A stretch of DNA of 64,000 bases from the NCBI GenBank assembly GCA_046331095.1, contig JAXLRM010000003.1, positions 372,001 through 436,000 on the forward strand, written 5' to 3'. The stretch comes from JAIBAC01 sp046331095. Lineage in GTDB: Bacteria > Actinomycetota > Acidimicrobiia > UBA2766. Positions within the stretch are counted from its first letter, which is position 1. Each line of letters begins with the position of its first letter. This document shows positions 51,553-61,299 of this stretch, one piece after another. The notes under the pieces were generated by a model. The model did no database searches. It had not been told where the DNA came from and saw nothing but the letters and a program-made list of their open reading frames with translations. The position numbers and the translations under genes were made by a program.

Positions 51553-54500
51553 GTGAGCACCACGACCTGTCCCGTGTGCGGGACGACGGCACCCGAGGGC
51601 GCACGGTTCTGCGCCTCGTGCGGGCACGCCCTGTCCGGGGCCGGCGCCGGGGACGAACGCCGCGTCGTGAGCGTCGTCTTCGGCGACCTCGTCGGGTTCA
51701 CCGCGCTGAGCGAGTCGCTCGACCCCGAGGCGGTCAAGAACCTCGTGGACGGCTGCTTCGCCCGCCTCGCCGCGGACGTGCGCAGCTTCGAAGGCCGCGT
51801 CGACAAGGTCGTGGGCGACGCGATCGTGGCCCTCTTCGGCGCCCCCGTGACCCACGAGGACGACGCCGAGCGGGCGGTGCGCGCGGCCCTCGCGATGCAG
51901 CGCACGGTGGCAGAGCACGCCGAGGAGACGGGCCTGCCGGTCCGATTGCGGATCGGGGTCAACACGGGCGAGGTGCTCGTCGGGTCGATCCAGGCCGGCG
52001 ACGACTACACAGCGATGGGCGACGTGGTGAACACCGCGAGCCGCCTCCAGGCCGCGGCCGTCCCGGGCACGGTCCTCGTCGGTGCGTCCACGCGCCGGGC
52101 GACGGGGGACGCCGTCGAGTACGCGGCCCACGAACCCGTCGACGCGAAGGGCAAGGAGGCGCCCGTCGAGGCGTGGGTGGCGCTCACCGCCTCGAGCCGG
52201 CCCGGGAGCAGGCCCCGACGCGAGCGCACCCCCCTCGTGGGGCGCGACCCCGAGATGCAGATGCTCACCGGTGCCGTCGACGCCGCCCTCGCCCACGACC
52301 GCGGCCAGTTCGTCCTCCTGCTCGGCGAGGCCGGCATCGGCAAGAACCGCCTCGCACGCGAGGTCCTCGCGCACACGGCCGCGCGCCACCGGATCTTGAC
52401 GATCCAGGGCGGCTGCATGCCCTACGGCGAGGCGAACCCGTGGTGGCCGATCGCAGAGGCGCTGCAGGACTTCTGCGGCCTCGACCGCAGCGACCCCGTC
52501 GACGTCGCGCGCGCCGCCGCCCACGCTGCGGTGGCCGGCGCCCTCGGCTCGACGGTGACCGAACCTGCCGAGATCGAGCGGCGCGTCGACGCCCTCCTCT
52601 ACCTCATGGGTCACTCCGACGTGCTCGCCGACCTCGACGCGGAACGTGCGCTCGACGAGGCGGTGCGGGCGTTGCGGGCCCTCCTGACCGCGCTCACCGC
52701 GGTGGTTCCCGTAGCGGTCTGTCTCACCGACCTGCACTGGGCCGACCCGCAACTCCTCGCGCTCGTCGAACGCCTCATGGAGTCGTTGCGCACCCTGAGG
52801 ATCGTCCTCGTCGCGACCGCACGTCCCGAGCTGATGGAGCGCTGGCACCCCGTGTCCGCGCGACGCAACCTGATCGTCGCCGCCCTCGACCCGCTGCGGA
52901 CCGAGGACACCGAGTCGCTGCTCGACACTCTCCTGCCCGACACGACCGATCCCGGGCTCCGCGACGCCCTGCGTGACCGCAGCGGCGGCAACCCCCTCTT
53001 CGCCGAGGAGTTCGCGGCGCTGATCGAGGCTGCCGCCGGCGGCGACGGCGACGCACCCGACGCCGGCACGCTCCCGGCAACGCTGCACGGTCTGGTCGCA
53101 GCCCGGCTCGACACGCTGAGCGCACCGCTGCGGGCTCTGGTCGCCGACGCTGCCGTCGTCGGCCACGAGGGCAGCGCCGATGCGCTGGCGGCGGTCGCGG
53201 CGACGCGGGGCGACACGGGCGCCGACCCGCTGCTGCTCGAGCGCCATGACGTGCTGCGTGTGGACGCGGACGGGTGGGAGTTCCGCTCCGACGTCGTCCG
53301 CGAGGTCGCCTACGGGATGCTCACGAAGGCCGACCGGGCTCGCAGGCACGCGGCCCTTGCGCGCTGGATGACCGCACGTGCCGGCTGCGAGGAGGACTCG
53401 GGGATGCTCGCCCACCACCTCGCGACGGCCGCGGAGCTCGTGGCCGAGATCGGCCCCACCACAGGGGTGGATCGCGACGTCGTCGAGCGGGCGCTCGACG
53501 CGCTCGAGCGGGCTGCCCGTGTTGCGATCCGGCGCAACGGGACCCGGACCGCCGAGCACATGCTCGACCACGCCCTGCGGATCCTGCCCGACGAGGAGGC
53601 AGCCGAACGCGGGCCGCAATTGCGGCTCCTGCGCGCGGGAGTGCGCTCGAGCATGCGCCACCTCGACGAGGCACGCGAGGACGCCGAGACCGCGCTCGTG
53701 ACGGCTCGTTCACACGGCGACGACGGCACGGTGGTGCGCGCGCTCACCGCGCTCGGCGAGATCGCGCAGCGCGGCGGCGACACCGACGCCGCCCTCGCCC
53801 TGCTCGACGAGGCGATCGAGATCGCCCGCGGCAACGCCGACTCGAGCGGCGCCGCCGGCGCCTTGCGATGCAAGGGAATGGCACTGATGTTCCGCGGCGA
53901 CGGGGACGTGGCCGACGACGCGATCTCCCAGGCCCTCGCGCTCTACCAGGGCGAGGGCGACGTGAGCGGTGAGGCGTGGGCCTACCAGCACCTCGCGATG
54001 CGGTCCTTCTTCACGAACAATCTCGAGCGCGCCGAACGTCTCGTCGAGTCGAGCCTCGCGGGCTTCGACGAGCTCGGCGACTACACCGGCATGGCGTGGG
54101 GGCGGGGCCTGCTCAGCTTCATCCGGCTCCGCCAGGGAGACATGGAGGCTGCCGAGGCGCTCGCCACCCCGGTCCTCGACGACGCACGCGACGGCGACCG
54201 CTGGGCGTACGCGATGATGCTCGACCTCCTCGCAGGCGTCTACCTGTGGACGGGCCGCGCCGAGGACGCCCTACGGATGGCCCGCGACTCGCGTGAGGTC
54301 TTCGTGTCCATCGACGACACGTGGGGGATGTTCCAGGCGACACTCAACCTCTGCCGTGCGCTGGCGGCGACGGGTCGCCTCGACGAGCTCGCCGCGGCGG
54401 AGGCCGACCTCGTGAAGCTGACCGACGCCATCGAGGACGAGGCGACTCGACAGCTCGGTGCGATCGTGCGGCTTCTCGTCGCGATCGCGCTGGGTGACGT

Positions 54501-55080
54501 CGAGCGTGTCGAGACCCTCGTCGGTGAGGTCGCCGGCGACGACGAGGCGGTCTTCGTCTTCGCGGAGCGCTGTTGCGCCCGGGCGCTCGCGCTGTTGCAG
54601 CTCGGTCGCGTCGACGAGGCGCGACTCGAGGCCGCTGCGGGTGTGGCCCAGTCCGTGACCGACGGGGACCGGGCGCTCTCGACGGCGATCACGGCCCTCG
54701 TGGCGGCAGCCGCGGGCCGTCCCGACGAGGTCCCCGACGTCTCGGAGACGGACGCCACGTTGATCACGCAGCCGAACCGGTTCACGGTGGCGATCGCCCG
54801 CGGCTTCGCCGCGCTCCAACACGGCGACCACGCCACCGCGCGCGCGGCGCTCGAGTCCGCCCAGAGCCTCGTCGACGGTTCCGACACTGTCCTCGACCAG
54901 GAGATCGTGCGCCTCGCCCGGGGCTGGATGCTGACCGCTCTCGACGATCGAGACGGCGCCGACGTCCTCGCCGAGGCACGCACGCGCCTCGCTGGGCTCG
55001 GCACCACGGCCCGGGGGTGGGAGCGGGTGTTCGCCATGTGCGCAGGCGTCGACGCCACCGAACCCGCCGACGCGCTCTGA
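51553..55080 (+). CDS. Class III adenylate/guanylate cyclase fused to an AAA ATPase and helical repeats
   Basis: A 1175-residue cytoplasmic regulator. The zinc ribbon CPVCGTTAPEGARFCASCG (6-24) is followed by a cyclase domain (about 37-195) with VFGDLVGFT and GDAIVALFG metal aspartates, VDKVVGD and the MGDVVNTASRL Asn/Arg pair. The ATPase (about 225-560) has GEAGIGKNRLARE as P-loop, where Asn replaces the usual Ser/Thr after Lys, and LTDLHWADP as Walker B. TPR-like helical repeats (about 620-1170) complete it, and no DNA-binding domain is seen. GTG start at 51553. Signal and output unknown. Confidence 0.85.
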   Translation: MSTTTCPVCGTTAPEGARFCASCGHALSGAGAGDERRVVSVVFGDLVGFTALSESLDPEAVKNLVDGCFARLAADVRSFEGRVDKVVGDAIVALFGAPVTHEDDAERAVRAALAMQRTVAEHAEETGLPVRLRIGVNTGEVLVGSIQAGDDYTAMGDVVNTASRLQAAAVPGTVLVGASTRRATGDAVEYAAHEPVDAKGKEAPVEAWVALTASSRPGSRPRRERTPLVGRDPEMQMLTGAVDAALAHDRGQFVLLLGEAGIGKNRLAREVLAHTAARHRILTIQGGCMPYGEANPWWPIAEALQDFCGLDRSDPVDVARAAAHAAVAGALGSTVTEPAEIERRVDALLYLMGHSDVLADLDAERALDEAVRALRALLTALTAVVPVAVCLTDLHWADPQLLALVERLMESLRTLRIVLVATARPELMERWHPVSARRNLIVAALDPLRTEDTESLLDTLLPDTTDPGLRDALRDRSGGNPLFAEEFAALIEAAAGGDGDAPDAGTLPATLHGLVAARLDTLSAPLRALVADAAVVGHEGSADALAAVAATRGDTGADPLLLERHDVLRVDADGWEFRSDVVREVAYGMLTKADRARRHAALARWMTARAGCEEDSGMLAHHLATAAELVAEIGPTTGVDRDVVERALDALERAARVAIRRNGTRTAEHMLDHALRILPDEEAAERGPQLRLLRAGVRSSMRHLDEAREDAETALVTARSHGDDGTVVRALTALGEIAQRGGDTDAALALLDEAIEIARGNADSSGAAGALRCKGMALMFRGDGDVADDAISQALALYQGEGDVSGEAWAYQHLAMRSFFTNNLERAERLVESSLAGFDELGDYTGMAWGRGLLSFIRLRQGDMEAAEALATPVLDDARDGDRWAYAMMLDLLAGVYLWTGRAEDALRMARDSREVFVSIDDTWGMFQATLNLCRALAATGRLDELAAAEADLVKLTDAIEDEATRQLGAIVRLLVAIALGDVERVETLVGEVAGDDEAVFVFAERCCARALALLQLGRVDEARLEAAAGVAQSVTDGDRALSTAITALVAAAAGRPDEVPDVSETDATLITQPNRFTVAIARGFAALQHGDHATARAALESAQSLVDGSDTVLDQEIVRLARGWMLTALDDRDGADVLAEARTRLAGLGTTARGWERVFAMCAGVDATEPADAL

Positions 55081-55085
55081 CCCCT

Positions 55086-55373
55086 CCAAACGCGGGCAGG
55101 ACGTTCCGCCAGCGCACCAAACCACCCGCGTTTGGAAACTCCGGGCCCGGCCCCCGTCCGGGCCGGGGCCCCTCCAAACGCGGGCAGAACGTAGCGCTGG
55201 CGCGCCAAACCACCCGCGTTTGGAAATCCGACCCCTCCAAACGCGGGCAGGACGTAGCGCTGGCGCACCAAACCACCCGCGTTTGGAATTCCGGGGCCGG
55301 CCCCCGTCCGGGCCGGGGCCCCTCCGAACGCGGGCAGGACGTAGCGCCAGCGCACCAAACCACCCGCGTTTGG
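55086..55373. repeat. Family B palindromic repeats, four 50-bp copies
   Basis: Units lie at 55086-55135, 55174-55223, 55237-55286 and 55324-55373. Ends are CCAAACGCGGG (CCGAACGCGGG in the last) and CCCGCGTTTGG; the interior GCAGGACGTAGCGC-GGCGCACCAAACCA varies at a few sites. Spacers between units 1-2 and 3-4 are the same GC-only palindrome, GGCCCCCGTCCGGGCC, suggesting duplication of a two-unit block. They fill the whole 300 bp between two convergent genes. Confidence 0.9.
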
Positions 55374-55387
55374 AATCGGGGGCCGGG

Positions 55388-56758
55388 TCAGAACTCGGTG
55401 GGGAACGGGTCGTAGCCGGGAGCTGTGAGGGCCCAGGGGCGTCCCTGTTCGAGGACGGCGGCGAGGCCGAGCGTGAGGCCGTCGGCGCCGTTGGGCGCAA
55501 CCGCTTGCAGCGAGAGCGGCACCCCTGCGGAGCCGATGCCCATCGGGACCGCGACCGCGGGGTGCATCGTGAAGTTGAGCTCCATCGTGTTCATCACCGA
55601 GGTCGGCGAGACGTCCACCCCGTTGACCTGCATGGGCAGAGGCCCTTCGGCCGGCCAGCACGCCGCGTTCGTCGTCGGCATGACGAGGACGGTGCCCGGC
55701 TCGGCGACGAGTTCGTCCACTCGCCGCGCCGCGGCGAAGCGGGCCTCCTGCGCAGCGAGGTAGGCATCCATCTCCACGTAGGTCCCGGCGGTCCTGATCA
55801 TGTTGAAGCCGGCCTCGAACTCGTCATCACGGCCCGCCTCGACCGCCCAGCGCGTCCGGTGCGCGATCTCGGCCGCCGCGATGAGGAACCACTGCAGGCC
55901 GAGGTCGTCGTCCCAGATCGTGTCGACGTGTTCGACGGGGAGGCCGGCCTCGCCGGAGAGGAAGGCGAGCGTGTCCTCGAACGCCGCCGCGACCTCGTCG
56001 TCGACGTTGCCCTTGACGTCGGCGCAGGCGACGACGCGAGTGGGGCGTACCGGCTCGAACGACGGCGTCTGCGCGAGCGAGTACGGGTCGCCGGGTTCGG
56101 GCCCGGCCGACACCGTCGCCTCGAGGACGACGTCGGCCACGCTCGCGCCGAGGGATCCGTTGGCGCTGAACGTGGGCCACGCCGGCGGCCGGGCACGCCC
56201 GTAAGCGCAGAACGTCGGCTTGAGCCCGACGAGGCCGGTCTGGCTCGCCGGCAGACGCGTGGAGCCGCCGCCGTCGCTGCTCGTGCACAGCGGCGCCATC
56301 CCCGCGGCGTACGCGGCCGCGGACCCGCCCGAGGAGCCCGCCGGGGACTTGTCGGTGTTCCAGGGGTTGCGCGTCACGCCGAAGATCCGGTTCGCGGTCA
56401 CCGCGGTGTAGGCGAACTCGGGCGTGTTGGTCTTGCCGATCGGGATCGCCCCCGCCGCGCGCAGGCGCCGCACCACCGAGGTGTCCTCGGTCTTGGGTGC
56501 GTCCTCGGCGTGCAGGAGCGACCCGTACGTGGTGACCATCCCGCTCACGTCCTCGAGGTCCTTGACGAGGAACGGCACCCCGGCGAGTGCCCCGGTGCCC
56601 GGGTGGTCGGCGGCCTCGGCCATGGCTTCCTCGGCGCGCAGGGCCACGACGGCGTTGATCGCCGGGTTCGCGGCCTCGATGCGTCCCAACGCCTCCGCGA
56701 CGAGCTCGACCGCGCTGACGCGCTTGTCCCGTACCGCTGCTGCGATCTCTGCGAGCAC
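55388..56758 (-). CDS. Amidase signature family hydrolase
   Basis: 456 residues. The Ser-cisSer-Lys triad is visible: Lys in PFLVKDLED (about residue 66), the cis-Ser in SPAGSSGGSAAA (about 140-150) and the nucleophile region TSSDGGGSTRLPAS (about 163-176). It hydrolyses an amide; the substrate is unknown and the GatA role is unlikely because no gatB/gatC is adjacent. It starts at ATG 56758, divergent from exonuclease III by 67 bases. Confidence 0.88.
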   Translation of the reverse strand: MLAEIAAAVRDKRVSAVELVAEALGRIEAANPAINAVVALRAEEAMAEAADHPGTGALAGVPFLVKDLEDVSGMVTTYGSLLHAEDAPKTEDTSVVRRLRAAGAIPIGKTNTPEFAYTAVTANRIFGVTRNPWNTDKSPAGSSGGSAAAYAAGMAPLCTSSDGGGSTRLPASQTGLVGLKPTFCAYGRARPPAWPTFSANGSLGASVADVVLEATVSAGPEPGDPYSLAQTPSFEPVRPTRVVACADVKGNVDDEVAAAFEDTLAFLSGEAGLPVEHVDTIWDDDLGLQWFLIAAAEIAHRTRWAVEAGRDDEFEAGFNMIRTAGTYVEMDAYLAAQEARFAAARRVDELVAEPGTVLVMPTTNAACWPAEGPLPMQVNGVDVSPTSVMNTMELNFTMHPAVAVPMGIGSAGVPLSLQAVAPNGADGLTLGLAAVLEQGRPWALTAPGYDPFPTEF

Positions 56759-56825
56759 TGGAACCCCCTCTGCTCCGAACGTGCGGCGAACCTACGCCTC
56801 TCGCCGCGGCAGCTAGAAACGGAGG

Positions 56826-57602
56826 ATGCGATTGGCGACGTGGAACGTGAACTCGATCAAGGCGCGGCTGCCCTTCGTCCTGGGGTGGCTGCGCGCACGC
56901 GCGCCCGACGTCGTCTGCATCCAGGAGCTCAAGGTCGCGGACGACGAATTCCCCCACGCCGAGCTCGCGGCGGCGGGCTACCACTGCGCGGTGCACGGCC
57001 AGCCGCAGTGGAACGGCGTCGCGGTGCTGAGCCGCGAGCCCGCCACGGTGCTCCAGCGGGGCCTGCCCGGCGCCGGGGACCAGGGCGCCCGCCTGATCAC
57101 CGTCGACGTCGGCGGGACCACGGTCACGAGCGTGTACGTCCCCAACGGCAAGACCGTCGAGCACCCCGACTACCTCGCCAAGCTCGCGTGGCTCGACCGC
57201 TTCGGCGACTACGTCGCGGACCTCGTCGACGCGTCCGCGCCGCACGTGATCGGGGGCGACTTCAACCTCGTGCCGGGCCCGCTCGACTCGTGGGACCCGG
57301 TGCGGTTCGAGGGCACGATCTTCCACACCGAAGAGGAGCTCGCCCGCTACACCCGCGTCCTCGGGACCGGCCTCGAGGACCTCTACCGCTGCGTTCACCC
57401 CGAGGGGACCATGTTCAGCTGGTGGGACTACCGGGCGGGCAGCTTCCACAAGAACCAGGGGCTGCGCATCGACTTCCTCCTCGCGACCGCCCCCGTCCGC
57501 GACCGGGTCGATACGATCGGGGTCGATCGGGAGTACCGCAAGAAGCAGGAGGGCGAGACGCCGTCGGACCACGCGCCGGTGATCGCCGACCTGCACCGCT
57601 AG
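56826..57602 (+). CDS. xthA: Exodeoxyribonuclease III / AP endonuclease
   Basis: 258-residue EEP-fold nuclease for abasic-site repair. MRLATWNVNSIKAR (Asn metal site), VCIQELKV (Glu), GGDFNLVPG (Asp/Asn), and the final TPSDHAPVIADL with the catalytic Asp-His pair are all present. Full length. It is 22 bases upstream of kgd in the same direction. Confidence 0.94.
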   Translation: MRLATWNVNSIKARLPFVLGWLRARAPDVVCIQELKVADDEFPHAELAAAGYHCAVHGQPQWNGVAVLSREPATVLQRGLPGAGDQGARLITVDVGGTTVTSVYVPNGKTVEHPDYLAKLAWLDRFGDYVADLVDASAPHVIGGDFNLVPGPLDSWDPVRFEGTIFHTEEELARYTRVLGTGLEDLYRCVHPEGTMFSWWDYRAGSFHKNQGLRIDFLLATAPVRDRVDTIGVDREYRKKQEGETPSDHAPVIADLHR

Positions 57603-57624
57603 GTGACGCCCAGTAGGAGAAGAC

Positions 57625-60600
57625 ATGACCACCGAGGGGACGCCCGAGACGCTCGGGTACAACGCCTGGCTCCTCGACGAGATGTACCGCCAGTACCTGG
57701 AGTCCCCCGAGTCGGTGTCGGAGACGTGGCGCGAGTTCTTCGCCGACTACCGCCCTGCGCCCCCCGCGGGAGGCAACGGTGCGCCAACTGCCGCCGCGCC
57801 ACAGGCCGCCGCCACGGCCGCCGCACCCGCCCCCGCACCGGCACCCGCCCCCGCACCGGCACCGGCACCTGCACCGTCGGCACCGCAGCCGGCAGGGCTC
57901 TCCGGCGACGAGACCTCGCCCATGCACGGCGCTGCCGCCGCGATCGTGCGCAACATGCAGGCGTCGCTCGCGGTGCCGACCGCGACGTCGGTGCGCACGC
58001 TCCCGGCCAAGGTGCTCGAGGAGAACCGCCGCATCCTCAACCGCCACCTGCAGGCGTCGCGTGGGCGCAAGGTGAGCTTCACCCACCTGATCGCGTGGGC
58101 CGTCGTCAAGGCCGTGGCGCGGGTGCCGGCCATGAACGCCGCGTACGCCGAGGTCGACGCCAAGCCGACCCACGTGGTCCACGAGACCCTGAACCTCGGC
58201 CTCGCCGTCGACCTCGAGAAGAAGGACGGGTCGCGCACGCTGTTGGTGCCGAACGTGAAGAACGCCCAGGACATGGACTTCTCCACGTTCCACACCGCGT
58301 ACGAGGACGCCGTGCGCAAGGCCCGCACCGGCAAGCTCGGCCCCGACGACATGGCGGGCACGACCGCGACGATCACGAATCCGGGCACGATCGGCACCGA
58401 GCACTCGGTGCCGCGGCTCATGCCGGGCCAGGGCGTCATCGTCGGCGTCGGCTCGATCACGTTCCCGGTCGGCCTCGCGGCCGCCGACCCTCAGGTGATC
58501 GCGAGCCTCGGCGTCTCCAAGGTCGTGACGCTCACCTCGACATACGACCACCGCATCATCCAGGGGGCCGAGTCGGGCGAGTTCCTGCGTTGGATCGAGC
58601 GCCTCCTCATCGGCGAGGAGGACTTCTACGAGGAGATCTTCACGAGCCTCGGCCTGCGCCACGAGCCGTTCCGCTTCGAGCGCGACCGCAACCCCGAACA
58701 CTCGGCGGGACTGCTCGACCCCCACATCGAGAAGGCGGGGCGCGTGGTCCAGCTCATCCGCAGCTTCCGGGTGCGCGGCCACCTCGTCGCGGACGTGAAC
58801 CCGCTCGAGCACGACATCCTCCAGCACCAGGAGCTCGACCCGTCGACCTACGGGCTCACGGTGTGGGACCTCGACCGCGAGTTCTTCGCCGACGGCCTCG
58901 GCGGGCACAACTGCCTGAAGCTGCGTGACATGGTCGACACGCTCCAGGACACCTACTGCCGCACCGTCGGCTACGAGTACATGCACATCCAGGATCCCGA
59001 GCAGAAGCGCTGGCTCCAGCTCCAGATCGAGATCCCCGACGAGCCGCTCGCGCCCGAGGACAAGCAACGGCTGCTCGCGATGCTGACCCGCGCCGAGGTC
59101 TTCGAGCAGTTCCTCGGGACCAAGTTCCTCGGACACAAGCGCTTCGGCCTCGAGGGTTGCGAGAGCCTGATCCCGATGCTGGACGCCCTCCTCTCGGCGG
59201 CTTCCGACGGCGGCATCACCGAGGCGCTCATCGGCATCCCCCACCGCGGGCGCCTCAACGTCCTCGCGAACATCCTCGGCAAGAGCTACGAGCAGATCTT
59301 CCGCGAGTTCGAGGGCGACATCGACCCCGGCACCGTGCAGGGTTCGGGCGACGTGAAGTACCACGTCGGCGCCGAGGGCAAGCACACGTCGCCCGCGGGC
59401 AGCACGATCGCGTTGACGATGTCGCCGAACCCGTCGCACCTCGAGGCCGTCGACCCCGTCGTGGCCGGCATCGCGCGGGCGCGCCAGTCGATGTCGGGCC
59501 CCGACAGCCACCGCCGCATCCTGCCGATCCTCATGCACGGCGACGCCGCCTTCGCGGGCCAGGGTGTGGTCGCCGAGACGCTCAACCTGTCCCAGCTCCC
59601 CGGCTACCGCTGCGGCGGGACCGTCCACATCGTCGTCAACAACGGCATCGGCTTCACGACGGCGCCCGAGGACGCACGCTCGAGCCACTACGCCACCGAC
59701 GTCGCGCGGATGGTCCAGGCACCGATCCTGCACGTCAACGGCGACGACCCCGAGGCGTGCGTGCGCGTGATCCGCCTCGCGCTCGCGTTCCGCCAGGCGT
59801 TCGCCAAGGACGTCGTCGTCGACATGGTCGGCTACCGCCGTCACGGCCACAACGAGGCCGACGACCCCGCGTTCACCCAGCCGCGCATGTACGCCCAGAT
59901 CGAGGCACGGCGCTCGGTGCGCAAGCGCTACACCGAACAGCTCGTCAACCGCGGCGAGCTCAGCCTCGAGGAGGCGGAGGCGAGTCTCGCGAGCTTCAAG
60001 ACGATGCTGCAGGACGAACTCGACGACACGCGCCAGCACCAGGCGGCCCTGGGCGAGGTCGAGGCCGAGCTGCCGCCGCCGGCGCAGGGGGTGCTGCCGC
60101 ACGTGTCGACCGCCGTCGACGCCGCCCGCCTCGGAGCTGCGCTCGCGACCATCACCCACGTGCCCGACGGCTTCACCGTGCACCCCAAGCTCGTGAAGAT
60201 GCTCGCTGAGCGCGCCACGATGCTCGAGCGCGACATGGTCGACTGGTCGACGGCCGAGGCGCTCGCGCTCGGGACCCTCCTCCAGGACGGCTTCCCCGTG
60301 CGGCTCTCGGGCCAGGACTCGCGTCGCGGCACCTTCAGCCAGCGCCACTCCCACCTCGTCGACCACGTCGACGAGACCGAGTACGTCCCGATCCAACAGC
60401 TCGCGCCGAACGTGCCGTTCCGGGTCTACGACAGCTTGCTGTCGGAGTACGCCGTGTTGGGCTTCGAGTACGGCTACTCGGTGGCACGCCCCGACGGGCT
60501 CACGATGTGGGAGGCCCAGTTCGGCGACTTCGCCAACGGCGCCCAGATCGTCATAGACCAGTTCATCGTGGCCGGCGAGGACAAGTGGGACCAGACCTCG

Positions 60601-61284
60601 GGTCTCGTGATGCTGCTCCCCCACGGCTACGAGGGCCAGGGCCCCGAGCACTCGTCGGCGCGCATCGAGCGGTTCCTGGCCCTCGCGGCCGAGGACAACA
60701 TCCAGGTCACCCAGCCGAGCACACCGGCGCAGTACTTCCACCTGCTGCGCCGCCAGATGCAGCGCGAGGTGCGCAAGCCGCTGGTCGTGTTCACGCCGAA
60801 GTCGCTGTTGCGCCGCCGTGAGGCGCACTCGCCGGCAGCGGCGTTCAGCACGGGCACCTTCGAGGAGGTCCTCGGCGACCGTGGCGCCGACCCGGACCGT
60901 GTGAAGACCGTGCTCGCCTGCTCGGGCCGCCTCTACTACGACCTCGACGCGCACCGTCGATCCGGCAAACGCGACGACGTCGCGATCGTAAGGGTCGAGC
61001 AGCTCTACCCGTTCCCGTGGACGGCGCTGCGCTCCGAGCTCGCCCGCTTCCCGGAGGCCGAGGAGGTGCGGTGGTGCCAGGACGAGCCCGACAACATGGG
61101 GCCGTGGCGCTTCGTGCAGGCGCGCATCACCAGGACGATGCAACCGGGCCAGCTCCTCAGCCTCGCAGCCCGTGTGGGCAGCGGGTCCCCGGCGGCGGGC
61201 AGCAGCACCGTGCACCGCCAGGAGGAGGAGCTGCTGCTGTCCCAGGTCTTCGGCGACGGCTCCCCCGACTCGTTCGGCCAGTAG
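57625..61284 (+). CDS. kgd: Multifunctional 2-oxoglutarate metabolism enzyme (E2-E1 fusion)
   Basis: 1219 residues. The OdhA-type N-terminal helix (LGYNAWLLDEMYRQYLE) is followed by a Pro-Ala linker (about 55-92, alternating AP), the E2-like acyltransferase domain (about 105-345, with TYDHRIIQGAESGEF active-site His) and the TPP-dependent E1 domain (about 370-1219). In the E1 part GIPHRGRLNVLAN, HGDAAFAGQGVVAETLNLS and VVNNGIGFTTAP are visible. KGD/OdhA proteins act as 2-oxoglutarate dehydrogenase E1, decarboxylase or HOA synthase. No lipoyl domain is present, so E2/E3 must come from elsewhere. The stop is 15 bases from the convergent toxin gene. Confidence 0.95.
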   Translation: MTTEGTPETLGYNAWLLDEMYRQYLESPESVSETWREFFADYRPAPPAGGNGAPTAAAPQAAATAAAPAPAPAPAPAPAPAPAPSAPQPAGLSGDETSPMHGAAAAIVRNMQASLAVPTATSVRTLPAKVLEENRRILNRHLQASRGRKVSFTHLIAWAVVKAVARVPAMNAAYAEVDAKPTHVVHETLNLGLAVDLEKKDGSRTLLVPNVKNAQDMDFSTFHTAYEDAVRKARTGKLGPDDMAGTTATITNPGTIGTEHSVPRLMPGQGVIVGVGSITFPVGLAAADPQVIASLGVSKVVTLTSTYDHRIIQGAESGEFLRWIERLLIGEEDFYEEIFTSLGLRHEPFRFERDRNPEHSAGLLDPHIEKAGRVVQLIRSFRVRGHLVADVNPLEHDILQHQELDPSTYGLTVWDLDREFFADGLGGHNCLKLRDMVDTLQDTYCRTVGYEYMHIQDPEQKRWLQLQIEIPDEPLAPEDKQRLLAMLTRAEVFEQFLGTKFLGHKRFGLEGCESLIPMLDALLSAASDGGITEALIGIPHRGRLNVLANILGKSYEQIFREFEGDIDPGTVQGSGDVKYHVGAEGKHTSPAGSTIALTMSPNPSHLEAVDPVVAGIARARQSMSGPDSHRRILPILMHGDAAFAGQGVVAETLNLSQLPGYRCGGTVHIVVNNGIGFTTAPEDARSSHYATDVARMVQAPILHVNGDDPEACVRVIRLALAFRQAFAKDVVVDMVGYRRHGHNEADDPAFTQPRMYAQIEARRSVRKRYTEQLVNRGELSLEEAEASLASFKTMLQDELDDTRQHQAALGEVEAELPPPAQGVLPHVSTAVDAARLGAALATITHVPDGFTVHPKLVKMLAERATMLERDMVDWSTAEALALGTLLQDGFPVRLSGQDSRRGTFSQRHSHLVDHVDETEYVPIQQLAPNVPFRVYDSLLSEYAVLGFEYGYSVARPDGLTMWEAQFGDFANGAQIVIDQFIVAGEDKWDQTSGLVMLLPHGYEGQGPEHSSARIERFLALAAEDNIQVTQPSTPAQYFHLLRRQMQREVRKPLVVFTPKSLLRRREAHSPAAAFSTGTFEEVLGDRGADPDRVKTVLACSGRLYYDLDAHRRSGKRDDVAIVRVEQLYPFPWTALRSELARFPEAEEVRWCQDEPDNMGPWRFVQARITRTMQPGQLLSLAARVGSGSPAAGSSTVHRQEEELLLSQVFGDGSPDSFGQ

Positions 61285-61299
61285 CCCACGCAGCCGGGA

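Noticed and set aside
55086..55373. CRISPR-like array
   Set aside because: The repeated unit is itself a palindrome with variable spacing, the spacers are repeated rather than unique, and no cas gene is near.
57415..61215. A 1266-codon open frame antisense to kgd
   Set aside because: Shadow of a GC-rich gene; kgd has unambiguous domains and catalytic motifs across its length.
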